DNA of 64,000 nucleotides from Kiloniella sp. EL199 (GTDB taxonomy: Bacteria > Pseudomonadota > Alphaproteobacteria > Kiloniellales > Kiloniellaceae), in NCBI RefSeq assembly GCF_900313065.1, contig NZ_OMPU01000008.1, positions 240 to 64,239 of the forward strand, in the 5' to 3' direction. Positions 18,472-27,788 of this stretch are shown piece after piece. The first letter of the stretch is position 1. Every line of letters starts with the position of its first letter. Below the pieces are notes generated by a model that made no database searches, had not been told where the DNA came from, and saw only the letters and a list, made by a program, of their open reading frames with translations. The translations under genes and the position numbers were made by a program.

Positions 18472-19260
18472 ATGCGCACCAGAATATTCTTTATATTTCT
18501 AACTCTTATTGGCTTCGCTATCACTAGCATCAATACTTCCTCTCAAGTCAAAGCATCAGATGGTTGCACGGCATTCAGTGGAAATGGCATTAACAATTGG
18601 TATCCCTTTGCATATCGAAAAGATGACGGACAACTCACTGGAATCGTCGTAGACGGTACACACGAAGCCCTCAAGAGGATTGGCCTGACACTTAACATCG
18701 ACAGCGACAAGCCCTGGAAACGCATCCTATATGATCTGGAACACGGGAATGTTGATATGGTTCTGGGCGCATATTGGAATAGTGAACGCGCCGAAAAGTA
18801 TCATTATTCCGAAGAACTCGGTACTGACGAGTTAAGAGTGTTCGTGAAAGACGGGAACCAATTTTCATTTTCTTCCCCACAAGACTTAATTGGTCGCTCT
18901 GGAATGAGATTACTCGGTGGATCTCTTGGTGACGATTTTGATACCTTTGCCAAAAATCATCTTGATTTCATAGAGGTTCCCAAAAGTGACAGTATGGTTG
19001 TGATGCTCCAGAACAATCGGGCTGATTATGGAATACTCGGTTATATCGAAGGCTTACAGCATGCCTATGCTTTAAACCTGGAAAAAACCATCATTCCCTT
19101 AGCTGTACCAGTGTTATCAAACTCAATGCATGTCATGATTAACAAGAATGCTGAGTGTGCCAGTCGTGTAGATGACATGAACAAAGCTATTGAGGAAATG
19201 AGAGCTGATGGTACCCTGCAAAAAATCATTGATGACCATCTAGGCCTGATTAAACAATGA
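18472..19260 (+). CDS. Periplasmic solute-binding protein, family 3
   Basis: A 262-residue protein with a signal peptide (residues 1-30) and the SBP_bac_3 fold: FAYRKDDGQLTGIVVDGTHEAL, then DMVLGAYWNSERAEKYHYSE. It lacks neighbouring permease or ATPase genes. The mature part has two cysteines (CTAF and ECAS) that could form a disulfide. It may bind an amino acid or a small organic ligand for a distant transporter, or act as a sensory binding protein. GAAAGG lies just upstream of the ATG at 18472. Confidence 0.75.
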   Translation: MRTRIFFIFLTLIGFAITSINTSSQVKASDGCTAFSGNGINNWYPFAYRKDDGQLTGIVVDGTHEALKRIGLTLNIDSDKPWKRILYDLEHGNVDMVLGAYWNSERAEKYHYSEELGTDELRVFVKDGNQFSFSSPQDLIGRSGMRLLGGSLGDDFDTFAKNHLDFIEVPKSDSMVVMLQNNRADYGILGYIEGLQHAYALNLEKTIIPLAVPVLSNSMHVMINKNAECASRVDDMNKAIEEMRADGTLQKIIDDHLGLIKQ

Positions 19261-19476
19261 AGCAACTTAGTCTAAGAGACAACTTCGAACCAAAAGTTTT
19301 CGAATAAATCCTCATAAAAAAATGTAAATCGTCTGCGTATTCTAATTTACTCGCCGTGTCTGCACATCTATAAGATTTCTTGTTAAATACTCTGAGTGTT
19401 CTTTGCATCGATTTGAGTACAATAATCTGCAAAGATACTATCTAATAGTTATCGATAGATTGAAGGTACAGCACGC

Positions 19477-19767
19477 ATGACAGATGATATTAAAGCAAAG
19501 CTTGGTGAATATCGGGATAGCATTGACAATATTGATGCTGCTTTAATTTATATGTTATCCGAACGCTTCAAGATCACAGAAAAAGTCGGCCTGTTCAAAA
19601 AAGAATATGATTTACCCCCTGCTGATCCTTCAAGAGAACAGAAACAGATTGAACGCCTGAGAGAGCTTGCAAAGTCGGCCAAGCTGGATCCCGATTTTTC
19701 AGAAAAGTTTATCAACTTTGTTATTGAAGAAGTCATTCGCAATCACAAAAAAATCCGCAAAGGATGA
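19477..19767 (+). CDS. Chorismate mutase, AroQ type
   Basis: A 96-residue all-helical protein converting chorismate to prephenate for phenylalanine and tyrosine synthesis. Features of the monofunctional AroQ fold: RDSIDNIDAALIYMLSERFKITEKVGLFKKE in helix 1, REQKQIERL in the loop/helix 2 region and the helix 3 stretch INFVIEEVIRNHK. It stands alone, 216 bases after the binding-protein gene and convergent with a YchJ-family gene. It could instead be an isochorismate-pyruvate lyase-like homologue, but context gives no siderophore genes. Confidence 0.88.
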   Translation: MTDDIKAKLGEYRDSIDNIDAALIYMLSERFKITEKVGLFKKEYDLPPADPSREQKQIERLRELAKSAKLDPDFSEKFINFVIEEVIRNHKKIRKG

Positions 19768-19787
19768 GTGACCTTATTTCAACCTAC

Positions 19788-20189
19788 TCAACGGATCACA
19801 GCACGAACATAAAACCAACGGCCTGCTTTTTTCTTGAACAGGCTTTGTTCTCGTTGTTCATCAGCAACGCCGTTTACAACAGAACGCGCGACAAATTCAA
19901 CGGACCCTTCTTTATCGGTTGATTGCCCTTTATAAGTTCCAATAATTTCCAGACCAAGCCATCGACTGTCTTTTGCTCTGAGTAACGTACCTATTTCATT
20001 AAAGGACTTTTGATAGGGCGGCCACAAAGTGGCCTTTAGATAACCAACCTCTTGTTTGACGTAGGCCGCATAGCGAGAACGCATCAACTGTTCAGCAGTT
20101 TCAGCAATAGCCAAGCCTGAATGAAAATAACCGCAACACGCACTATATGTTCCGCCAGAACCACAGGGACATACATCATCATCAACCAT
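19788..20189 (-). CDS. YchJ-family protein with SEC-C zinc motif
   Basis: A 133-residue UPF0225/YchJ-type protein. The N-terminal SEC-C motif is CPCGSGGTYSACCGYFH, a zinc-binding sequence shared with SecA tails. The rest is an NTF2-like domain ending in the family pattern GRWFYVRA. The start at 20189 is placed nine bases after AAGGCG. It lies 21 bases after the TerB-like gene on the same strand. Biochemical function unknown. Confidence 0.88.
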   Translation of the reverse strand: MVDDDVCPCGSGGTYSACCGYFHSGLAIAETAEQLMRSRYAAYVKQEVGYLKATLWPPYQKSFNEIGTLLRAKDSRWLGLEIIGTYKGQSTDKEGSVEFVARSVVNGVADEQREQSLFKKKAGRWFYVRAVIR

Positions 20190-20210
20190 GAACGTCAACG
20201 CCTTGGAATA

Positions 20211-20735
20211 TTATGCTAACTGGCGACTTAACTGGCTTAAGCTCTGTTCCTGTGCTTCGCTCATTCTACCGCCCTCAATCGTTGCAATGTAAGTTACCAT
20301 CGTTAAGAGCTGCTTTTTCTCTTCAACATCCAAGGCTCTTCTCAATACCCGACTTAAACGCCTGATCGCTTCATCTACATTGGCCGTTTGCTCCATCAAC
20401 CAACGACTTTGCCCTGTAATTTCAACCGCCTCTTCTTCTGATGTTTTAAAGACCCGTTTGCATTCTTCCTTGATTGCGACCAACTGCTCGCGCGTATAGT
20501 CACCATCCATACGGGCAAAAGCGGCAAGGATTGTCGCCGCAGCAACACGATTATCATCTATATTTTCTAGCGGATTGGCCTTGGTTTTCCGACTATAATT
20601 ATAACGTCGCGCTGTTGCCCTGATATCATCAACAGCTTCAACAACATCTCTAGCAGCTTGCGCGGTTGAGCGCACACGCCAAATGAAAAAGGCAATTCCG
20701 CCCAGAACAGCAATAATACCTAATAAAATGTGCAT
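20211..20735 (-). CDS. Membrane-anchored TerB-like protein
   Basis: A 174-residue protein with one N-terminal membrane segment (about residues 2-18) and a helical domain from about residue 63. That domain (VAAATILAAFARMDGDYTRE ... MVTYIATIEGGRMSEAQE) has two acidic calcium-like loops resembling the TerB/DjlA_N family. Such domains occur in stress-response and membrane-associated proteins. It precedes the YchJ-family gene. No direct function can be assigned. Confidence 0.6.
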   Translation of the reverse strand: MHILLGIIAVLGGIAFFIWRVRSTAQAARDVVEAVDDIRATARRYNYSRKTKANPLENIDDNRVAAATILAAFARMDGDYTREQLVAIKEECKRVFKTSEEEAVEITGQSRWLMEQTANVDEAIRRLSRVLRRALDVEEKKQLLTMVTYIATIEGGRMSEAQEQSLSQLSRQLA

Positions 20736-20882
20736 AGCTTATATCCGAACCCCCATGATCATAGACTAAACTATCTCAAATTATAACTTACCACCTTTCT
20801 TTTAATATAGCATTACCACCCTACACAAGAACGATTAAATCGTATTTATCACAAAACCATGAAGTGTAGAGGATAACATCGT

Positions 20883-21233
20883 TTAACCTGTTGCCCGTTC
20901 AAAACGCACTTTACAAATCAGCCCCTGCTCAACTTCGTAAATAGCAAGAACATGTAAAGATGATGTTCCGTTGTCCAACCCAGTTACTTCTTCTTCGTCA
21001 ACAACGACGCGCCCCACAGCAATACGATTAAGCAGCTTCGCATGCAATTTTGGATGACTGAATCGTTCTGCGTACATCGCTCTTAAAGCTGATTGACCAC
21101 AAAACAATGCCTCGTCATTAAGTAAAAGCTGTACTTCCACATCTTCACTAAAGCAGCTACAAAAGAGATCAAGATCGTGATTGTTATAAGCAACAAGTTG
21201 TTTTTCAGCAATTTTAATAGCTGATGAAGTCAT
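20883..21233 (-). CDS. NTF2/SnoaL-like small protein
   Basis: A 116-residue protein with the cone-shaped NTF2-like pattern: AEKQLVAYNNHDLDLFCSCFSEDVEV at the N terminus, then GQSALRAMYAERF and a C-terminal sheet ending VRFERATG. Family members include ketosteroid isomerases and many uncharacterised binding or hydrolase proteins. It lies between the terminator of the 2-AEP transporter operon and the TerB-like gene. Role unknown. Confidence 0.7.
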   Translation of the reverse strand: MTSSAIKIAEKQLVAYNNHDLDLFCSCFSEDVEVQLLLNDEALFCGQSALRAMYAERFSHPKLHAKLLNRIAVGRVVVDEEEVTGLDNGTSSLHVLAIYEVEQGLICKVRFERATG

Positions 21234-21270
21234 AAGATGTTCCTATTGTTCAACGAGATAGATCAGACTC

Positions 21271-21301
21271 AAAGAGGGGCAGATAACCTCCGCCCCTCTT
21301 T
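21271..21301 (-). terminator. Probable terminator after the 2-AEP transporter operon
   Basis: A ten-base-pair stem (AAAGAGGGGC at 21271-21280 with 21292-21301) encloses an 11-base loop. It lies 36 bases past the stop of the minus-strand permease gene. The T run is longer on the plus strand, so it may work in both directions. Confidence 0.7.
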
Positions 21302-21336
21302 TTACGAAATACTTAATAATGGATTATAAGCAAGCT

Positions 21337-23040
21337 CTAGCGTTGTCGCCAAGCCTGAGTTTTCTTATCCATATATTTAGACACAACGGCATGTAGAATA
21401 CGTGCCGCTGCGTTCGTGTAGAAAATCATCATTCCCATCGCAGCAGCCGGGGCAATATCACCCGCATCATCCATATTCAAGACTGCAACAGATGCCAGCT
21501 GTGTATGATAGGAATAGATAAAGACTACAGCCGATACCGTCGTCATTGCATTCACAAACAGATAGATTGCAATTTCCAAAATAGCCGGCGAACAAACAGG
21601 CACAGTCACCTTTAAGAACATTTTATAGAAAGGTTGCTGGAGAGACTGCGAGACGGACTCAAACTCTTTATCCATCTGCTTCAATGCTGTCATCGCCGTC
21701 AGATGAGCCACCGTATAAAAGTGAGTCACCGTCGAAACGACAAGAATTGCCATGGTGCCATAGATAAAATTAAACGGGTTATCCGGATTGTTGAAGAAGA
21801 AGATATAGGACAAGCCCAAAACCATACCCGGCACGGCCATCGGCATCATAGCGAGGAACTGAAACAGTGTTCTTCCCTGTTGAAAGCCACGTCCTTTTTC
21901 CACCATGTATGCACCAGTGAACACAACTGTTGTCCCCACAACCGCTGTCCAAAGAGCCATTTTGATGGAATTATAATAGGCATCCCAACCGCCGCCATCC
22001 ATCAGATCAAAGTTATAGTGCTGCAATCCCAGAGTAAGATTATAGGGCCAGAACTTAACCAAAGCCGCAAACTGACAGGTTGCCAGAATTGTGACAATAA
22101 TTACCACAATCAAGCTGGAATAGCTCATCATAATGGCATCAAAAGATTTATTAGATTTTGGTTCGAAAGGAACCGCACGGGCCGACAACTGTGCAACCTG
22201 TTTCTTTTGCACCTGCCGATCAATGAAGAAAGCAAAAATAGCAGGAACAAGAAGAACAACAGAAACGACAGCGCCCATGGAAAAGTTTTGCTGCCCGATA
22301 ACCTGTTTATAAATATCCACAGCAAGAACATTGTATTGCCCACCGATCACTTTTGGCACACCGAAATCAGTAATCACCAAAGTGAATACAACAAAAGCGG
22401 CTGAAATCAAGCCGTACCGCGCACTAGGCAGTGTAACTGTCCAGAAAATTTTCCACTTTGGCGCACGTAAAACTGTTGCCGCTTCGTATAGACGCGCATC
22501 AGAAATGGACAAAGCGGTCATTATGATCAGAAGCGCATGCGGAAAAGTAAAGAAAACTTCAGCAATCACGATCCCCAATGGACCATAGATTGTCTCTCCA
22601 AATAAAAGCCATTTCATATAGCCCTGTTTTCCGAACAGGTAAATAAGTCCTATCCCCGGCAACAAAGATGGAACCAGAATGGGAATCATCGCCATGATCT
22701 TGAAAAACCCTTTGAACCGCATGCAAGATCGGGTCAGGGCATAGGCATAGATAAAAGCCAGCGTAACTGTAATCACCATCGTGATGATCGAAATTGTCAC
22801 TGAATTTTCAATTGAATTGAAAAGCGCTGGTGTCGAGAAGTATTTTATATAGTTTTCAAAGCCGATGAAAACGCCATCTTTATTCTCAAAAGACTTTGAA
22901 AGCATCGTATATAACGGGAAAGCCAGTGCAATCAGTAGATAGGCCCCAATCATCACCATAAAGGCACGCATGGTCCAATCGTCACGACTTGCCTTTGGTT
23001 TCACCATTTTTAATGGCGTAGAATTCGTTATCTCCGCCAT
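21337..23040 (-). CDS. aepW: 2-aminoethylphosphonate ABC transporter permease, fused double domain
   Basis: A 567-residue inner-membrane protein made of two BPD_transp_1 domains in tandem (about residues 20-280 and 300-560), each with about six membrane segments. Each has an EAA-type loop: YEAATVLRAPKWKIFWTVTLP in the first and EFESVSQSLQQPFYKMFLKV in the second. This is the size and layout of the putative 2-AEP permease family (PhnU-like, AepW), which replaces separate PhnU and PhnV proteins. It starts one base after the ATPase gene. The symbol follows the AepXVW naming as I know it. Confidence 0.88.
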   Translation of the reverse strand: MAEITNSTPLKMVKPKASRDDWTMRAFMVMIGAYLLIALAFPLYTMLSKSFENKDGVFIGFENYIKYFSTPALFNSIENSVTISIITMVITVTLAFIYAYALTRSCMRFKGFFKIMAMIPILVPSLLPGIGLIYLFGKQGYMKWLLFGETIYGPLGIVIAEVFFTFPHALLIIMTALSISDARLYEAATVLRAPKWKIFWTVTLPSARYGLISAAFVVFTLVITDFGVPKVIGGQYNVLAVDIYKQVIGQQNFSMGAVVSVVLLVPAIFAFFIDRQVQKKQVAQLSARAVPFEPKSNKSFDAIMMSYSSLIVVIIVTILATCQFAALVKFWPYNLTLGLQHYNFDLMDGGGWDAYYNSIKMALWTAVVGTTVVFTGAYMVEKGRGFQQGRTLFQFLAMMPMAVPGMVLGLSYIFFFNNPDNPFNFIYGTMAILVVSTVTHFYTVAHLTAMTALKQMDKEFESVSQSLQQPFYKMFLKVTVPVCSPAILEIAIYLFVNAMTTVSAVVFIYSYHTQLASVAVLNMDDAGDIAPAAAMGMMIFYTNAAARILHAVVSKYMDKKTQAWRQR

Positions 23041-23041
23041 A

Positions 23042-24163
23042 TCAATTTACTCCGGGAAAAACAGTCAAACGATCCTGAGGAATAGAAACGGTAATAGTAT
23101 CGCCTTCTTTAACACCAGTACGTCGCACCATATTTATAGAAAAGTCACCTTTTATATGGGCTTCACTATTGGTTTGCTCGCTCAACAAATCAACACGGAA
23201 GAAAGACCCCATAAACTCCATGTATTTCACTTCAGCTTCAAATGCATTTGGAAGCTTGTCATCCCCCTCTTGAACCAGAAGATTCTCGGGCCGGAATGCA
23301 ACAGTAATGTCGCCGCGCTCTGTAATATTCTCTGGATCGCACTTAAGTTCAACAGAACCCATTTGAAGAATATCGCTACCATTTACCTTGCCGGGAACAA
23401 AATTCATGGTACCGATAAAATCAGCAACAAAGGCAGATGCAGGATGACGGTAAATTTCAAGCGGTGTTCCCACCTGCTCAATAACACCGTCATTCATCAC
23501 CACAATACGATCAGCCATTGTCAGGGCTTCCTCCTGATCGTGGGTAACCATTACGGTTGTCACGCCAAGTGTGCGTTGCAATTCTTTGATTTCATGACGA
23601 AGATGTGCGCGGACCTTCGCATCCAACGCCGACAAGGGCTCATCAAGTAAGAGCAAACCAGGGTTGGTTGCAATCGCTCTGGCAAGCGCAATACGCTGCT
23701 GCTGTCCGCCAGATAGCTGTGCCGGGTATTTATTGGATTGTGATTTGAGACCAACAAGCTCAAGAAGCTCGTTAACTCGGTTATTAATATCGGCTTTTGG
23801 CAGTTTTCTATTTTCCAGGCCAAAAGCAATATTTTTATGGATCGTCAAGTTTGGAAATAACGCATAAGATTGGAATACAATACCAAAATCACGTTCACTC
23901 GGCGGTAGAGATGAAACATCATTCCCTGCCTGCGTTACGGTTCCATAAGTTTGAATGTCCAAGCCAGCAATAGCTCGTAACAGCGTTGTTTTCCCGCAAC
24001 CGGATGGACCTAGAAAGCAAACGAATTCACCTTCGAAGATTTCCAGTGAAATATCGGATAACGCTGTAAAGTTACCAAACTGTTTTGTTAGATTAGATGT
24101 TGTCAGATAGGGTTTTTTCCCATTCCCTGTCTCGGCCCGGGTATCAGCAGTATTTGCGCTCAT
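23042..24163 (-). CDS. aepV: 2-aminoethylphosphonate ABC transporter ATP-binding protein
   Basis: A 373-residue ABC ATPase of the PotA/FbpC-like type. Walker A is GPSGCGKTT, signature LSGGQQQR, Walker B LLLLDEPLSALD and H-loop VTHD, with a C-terminal TOBE-like regulatory domain. The ATG at 24163 is chosen because AGAGGA stands six bases ahead; an ATG six bases upstream would overlap the ribosome site. Equivalent to PhnT. It works with the fused permease and the AEP-binding protein to import 2-AEP. Confidence 0.88.
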   Translation of the reverse strand: MSANTADTRAETGNGKKPYLTTSNLTKQFGNFTALSDISLEIFEGEFVCFLGPSGCGKTTLLRAIAGLDIQTYGTVTQAGNDVSSLPPSERDFGIVFQSYALFPNLTIHKNIAFGLENRKLPKADINNRVNELLELVGLKSQSNKYPAQLSGGQQQRIALARAIATNPGLLLLDEPLSALDAKVRAHLRHEIKELQRTLGVTTVMVTHDQEEALTMADRIVVMNDGVIEQVGTPLEIYRHPASAFVADFIGTMNFVPGKVNGSDILQMGSVELKCDPENITERGDITVAFRPENLLVQEGDDKLPNAFEAEVKYMEFMGSFFRVDLLSEQTNSEAHIKGDFSINMVRRTGVKEGDTITVSIPQDRLTVFPGVN

Positions 24164-24484
24164 TGCCATTCCTCTCAAGCGGCAAAACGGCACAGTTTTT
24201 TCTGTGCTCTTTTGCAACAGCTTAATTGCATCAGTGTCGACAATTCCGTTGTATTATATTGGGTGAAAAATCAGATCTTTGCACAGACCTCATCGTACCC
24301 GGAAAACATCCCGATTATCGTATTATGTTTTTATCACTGACAGCTTTTATTAACTGTAAATCATTGTCCGAGTTTCCAACCGGAAAAGTATTACAAACTC
24401 AAAACAAGTGTTTGACTCTAGGGATCCCGCCCTTTGGTACGTCAAAGAGCGGGATCATAATCTTACCTTATGACCGTAATCTGA
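24164..24484. other. 321-base spacer between binding-protein and ATPase genes
   Basis: No gene is seen. Apart from the hairpin at 24423-24456, the stretch is AT-rich leader sequence for the ATPase gene and could hold a secondary promoter. A 93-codon plus-strand frame at 24226-24507 has no recognisable product and opposes the operon, so it is taken as chance. Confidence 0.6.
24423..24456 (-). terminator. Intercistronic hairpin after the 2-AEP binding-protein gene
   Basis: GATCCCGC (24423-24430) pairs with 24449-24456 and CTTTG with CAAAG inside it, a strong interrupted stem 29 bases past the stop of aepX. It is not followed by a long T run, so partial termination or 3'-end protection, giving more binding protein than membrane parts, is the likely effect. 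Confidence 0.65.
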
Positions 24485-25522
24485 TTAGTTCTTTGGCTCA
24501 GATTTAGAATCATAACGGTCAGTCCACTTAGCAAGAATTGCGTCACGGTTATTTGCAGACCATTCAAAGTCCATTGCGATCATACTGTCGATAACATTCT
24601 CAGGATAGTTTTCGATTGGCTTGGAAACTCCTGGCATAGCAACGACAGCATAACCCTGATTGTAGTGCTCCATAGCAGGCTTGGATACAATAAAGTCCAT
24701 CAGTTTTTTGGCAGCATCCAGTTTCTTGGTGCCTTTAACAATTGCAGCTGCTTCCATTTCCCAACCGACGCCTTCCGATGGCATTACGATTTCCAGAGGA
24801 GCACCCTGGCTTTTGGATTTTGCAGCACGGAAAGCAAAAGAGATCCCGATTGGTACTTCACCCGCAGCAGCTTGTTTACACGGTTTTGAACCAGAGTGTG
24901 TATAATGGCTGATGTTTTCATGAAGGTCATCCATGAATGCCCAGCCATCTTCTTCACCAAACATTTGCAGCCAGCTGGCAACGTCCAGGAAGCCTGTACC
25001 TGATGATCCAGGGTTTGGCATCGCAACATGACCTTTGTATTCAGGCTTAGTCAGATCAGCCCAAGATGTTGGCATTGGAAGATTATTGGCTTCCGCTTCA
25101 TATGTATTTACGCAAACAGCCGCAACCCAAGCATCCATACCGGCCCAGACAGGATTGTCAGAGTTATCCCGGAAGCGACTGTCAAGCTGATCAACACCGA
25201 CAGGAGCATAGGTTTCAAACATATCTTCTTTTTTCATCAAAAGAAGACTGGAGCCTGCAAGACCCCAAATAACATCAGCCTGTGGATTGTCTTTTTCAGC
25301 CAAAAGCTTAGCCGTAACAACGCCCGTAGAATCACGCACCCAGTTGATCGTAATGTCTGGATGCACTTCGTTAAATGCAGCTGCATAACGTTTCAAGTCT
25401 TCAGCTTCTACAGCAGTATAAACAGTCAAATTTTCAGCAGACACACTACCTGTCAGAAAGCCAATAGTGACCAAAGTAGTGGCAATGCTACCCAGCAATT
25501 TTGTTGAAAATGCTTTTTTCAT
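24485..25522 (-). CDS. aepX: 2-aminoethylphosphonate-binding periplasmic protein
   Basis: A 345-residue binding protein with a clear signal peptide (KKAFSTKLLGSIATTLV ... GSVSA, cleavage near residue 29). The mature start ENLTVYTAVEAEDLKRY, then DVIWGLAGSS and AMPNPGSSGTGFLDVASWLQ, are typical of the family 1 binding proteins of 2-AEP transporters (PhnS/AepX). AGGAG precedes the ATG at 25522 by ten bases; an ATG nine bases earlier is possible. It heads the unit binding protein-ATPase-permease, about 7 kb from the 2-AEP degradation genes. Confidence 0.88.
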   Translation of the reverse strand: MKKAFSTKLLGSIATTLVTIGFLTGSVSAENLTVYTAVEAEDLKRYAAAFNEVHPDITINWVRDSTGVVTAKLLAEKDNPQADVIWGLAGSSLLLMKKEDMFETYAPVGVDQLDSRFRDNSDNPVWAGMDAWVAAVCVNTYEAEANNLPMPTSWADLTKPEYKGHVAMPNPGSSGTGFLDVASWLQMFGEEDGWAFMDDLHENISHYTHSGSKPCKQAAAGEVPIGISFAFRAAKSKSQGAPLEIVMPSEGVGWEMEAAAIVKGTKKLDAAKKLMDFIVSKPAMEHYNQGYAVVAMPGVSKPIENYPENVIDSMIAMDFEWSANNRDAILAKWTDRYDSKSEPKN

Positions 25523-25759
25523 TACTTCCATGCTCCTCAATGTGATCGTCAAAGGGTTCTTCCCTTCAACATCCCTATTCGATTTTATGTACCGCGCCGT
25601 CTATAGCGACACTTTGTTACATTTTTGCTAAGTCTCTGTGACTCAAAAACTTTAAATTGAACATTTGTCCAAACTCAATTTCTCTAGCAGAGAAATCAAG
25701 ACTCTTTCAAACTGAGAGTATCCTGCCAATAGTTCTCTCAGTTCACCGGCTACACCGGA

Positions 25760-27448
25760 TCACGTACTCACCTTCACGGAACGGCGCTCGGAATGAGGTC
25801 GCACACGAAGACGACTTTCGTGCAGTTCACCACTGGCATCCAAAATAGGGTAAGCAACGGATGTCAGGTGCGAATTTATACGTTTTAAATCTCTGATCAT
25901 GTCGATATGTAGTGCAGATGACTCGATCGACTCAATGCGACCTTCCCGAAGTCGATCCAGATGCTTATCCCCACCACTCTGTTCCATTTCCCGAAACTTT
26001 TCTTTCCCTGCAATAAGCTGTCGGGCAACATCTACATCCCCAGATACAAAGGCAGTCATTGCCAGTTGCATCTGATCCAAAGCCATACAGTGCAATTCGA
26101 CAAGCTCAGTCCAGCCCTGTTCAGAAAATTCAATTCTCTTTTTAATTTTCTTGTTGGCAATTTCGAGGAGGTTTTTATCAATGATATCACCAATGTGCTC
26201 GAGGTTGGTTGTAAATGAAATCAACTCGACACATCTGGCACTCGTATCTTCATCCAACTCACTGACACTCACCTGAGTAAGATATAGCTTGATTGCCTCA
26301 TGAAGTTCATCAACCTGATCATCAGCCTTACTTACTTCCTGTAACAGCATTGGATCATTTGTTTCAAAGACATCAATACACTTACGTAACATTTCTTCGA
26401 CAACATCAGCCAAACGCAATACTTCACGTGTTGCACAAGCCACAGCAACCGTTGGGGTATTGATAACACTTTCGTCCAGATATTTTGGCTTGAGATCATC
26501 CTCTGTCCCTGCGCCCTCCGGTAAAGCACGCTCCATTAAGCGTGACATCACCCCGACAAACGGAAGAAAAACAATCGCAAGTCCAATGTTAAATATTGTA
26601 TGAAAATTAGCGACCTGGCGCCCAACATCTGCACCACTTAGATCCGCAATATAAGGTGTTATGGTTCCCATCAGAGGTAACAGTATCAGGACACCTATAA
26701 ATCGGAACAACATGTTTCCCACGGGAATGCGTCGTGCTGTTGGTGTCTCTGACATAGTCAGAGCCATCGGCACAACACCTGCGCCGACATTTGCCCCGAG
26801 CACCAAAATCAAAGCCAAATCTGCAGACACAACACCAGCTACACTCAATGACATTATCAATAAAACCATTGCAACCGACGAATGAGTGATCCAGGTAATC
26901 AATGCTGCTAAAATGACGGCAAACAAAGGTGCTTCGGACAAAGCAGCCAGAATATTTTGTAGAACGAGACTATCTCTCATTGGCTCTGAAGCTGCGACAA
27001 CAAGCTTAAGAGATAGCAACATTAGTCCAAGGCCAATAAAGACACGCCCTAAATGACGTAATGTCATCGTAGGTCTGGTCGTAAAACAAATAAAACCTGT
27101 TAAAATCAACACAGGTGAGAGCCACGAAATATCCAGAGAAAGTATCTGTACAACCAGCGTAGATCCAACATCAGCTCCAAGCATCACAGCCAAGGCAGGT
27201 GCAATTGCAATAAGGCCCTTACCTGTAAAAGCAACTGCAAGCAAAGCCGTTGCCGTAGAGCTTTGCAGGATACCGGCCATGCCGATCCCCATGCCGAATG
27301 ACGACAGCGTGTTTTTTGTCGCCGATCCCAAGAATCGGCGTAGCTGACTGCCATATGCACGCAATACACCTGTGCGCACCATTCTTGTTGCCCATAACAG
27401 AAGAGCAACTCCACCAGCTATTTTTAACAAAAGGTCAAAACCAGACAC
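25760..27448 (-). CDS. Na/Pi cotransporter family protein (NptA/YjbB-like)
   Basis: A 562-residue protein. The N-terminal two thirds has about nine membrane segments and two copies of the family signature: GILQSSTATALLAVAF near residue 60 and THSSVAMVLLIMSLS near residue 185. The C-terminal third (from about residue 340) is helical and PhoU-like. Such proteins move phosphate with sodium; the bacterial YjbB form is linked with phosphate export. It lies just beyond the 2-AEP transporter genes, so disposal of phosphate released by PhnA is an attractive but unproven role. Confidence 0.85.
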   Translation of the reverse strand: MSGFDLLLKIAGGVALLLWATRMVRTGVLRAYGSQLRRFLGSATKNTLSSFGMGIGMAGILQSSTATALLAVAFTGKGLIAIAPALAVMLGADVGSTLVVQILSLDISWLSPVLILTGFICFTTRPTMTLRHLGRVFIGLGLMLLSLKLVVAASEPMRDSLVLQNILAALSEAPLFAVILAALITWITHSSVAMVLLIMSLSVAGVVSADLALILVLGANVGAGVVPMALTMSETPTARRIPVGNMLFRFIGVLILLPLMGTITPYIADLSGADVGRQVANFHTIFNIGLAIVFLPFVGVMSRLMERALPEGAGTEDDLKPKYLDESVINTPTVAVACATREVLRLADVVEEMLRKCIDVFETNDPMLLQEVSKADDQVDELHEAIKLYLTQVSVSELDEDTSARCVELISFTTNLEHIGDIIDKNLLEIANKKIKKRIEFSEQGWTELVELHCMALDQMQLAMTAFVSGDVDVARQLIAGKEKFREMEQSGGDKHLDRLREGRIESIESSALHIDMIRDLKRINSHLTSVAYPILDASGELHESRLRVRPHSERRSVKVST

Positions 27449-27788
27449 GCTTACATTTACCTCGTTGAGTAAATTATATTTCGTTTACAGAATACAAATC
27501 ACAAATACGATCCTCTCCGCATATACATATCGACAGATGACCCTATTCCAAGATTAGCATTTGTAACGCCGAGCACCTCTACCAAGTAAGCTCAACTTCA
27601 CAAAAATGAAACATTTTAGAAACATTTTCATAACAATAATTTGTGGTATTAAAAACAAAATAACAACATATTTTAACAAATATACTGCATTTTTCTAACA
27701 AAAACATATCTTCAGTTGTAATTATTTTACTATGAACACCACGATTGGAATTCATTTAACATTGTGACGTGTTCTGCTTTATTCATCA

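Noticed and set aside
21634-22404. 256-codon plus-strand frame opposite the 2-AEP permease
   Set aside because: Composition follows the hydrophobic codons of the permease read in reverse; no family features.
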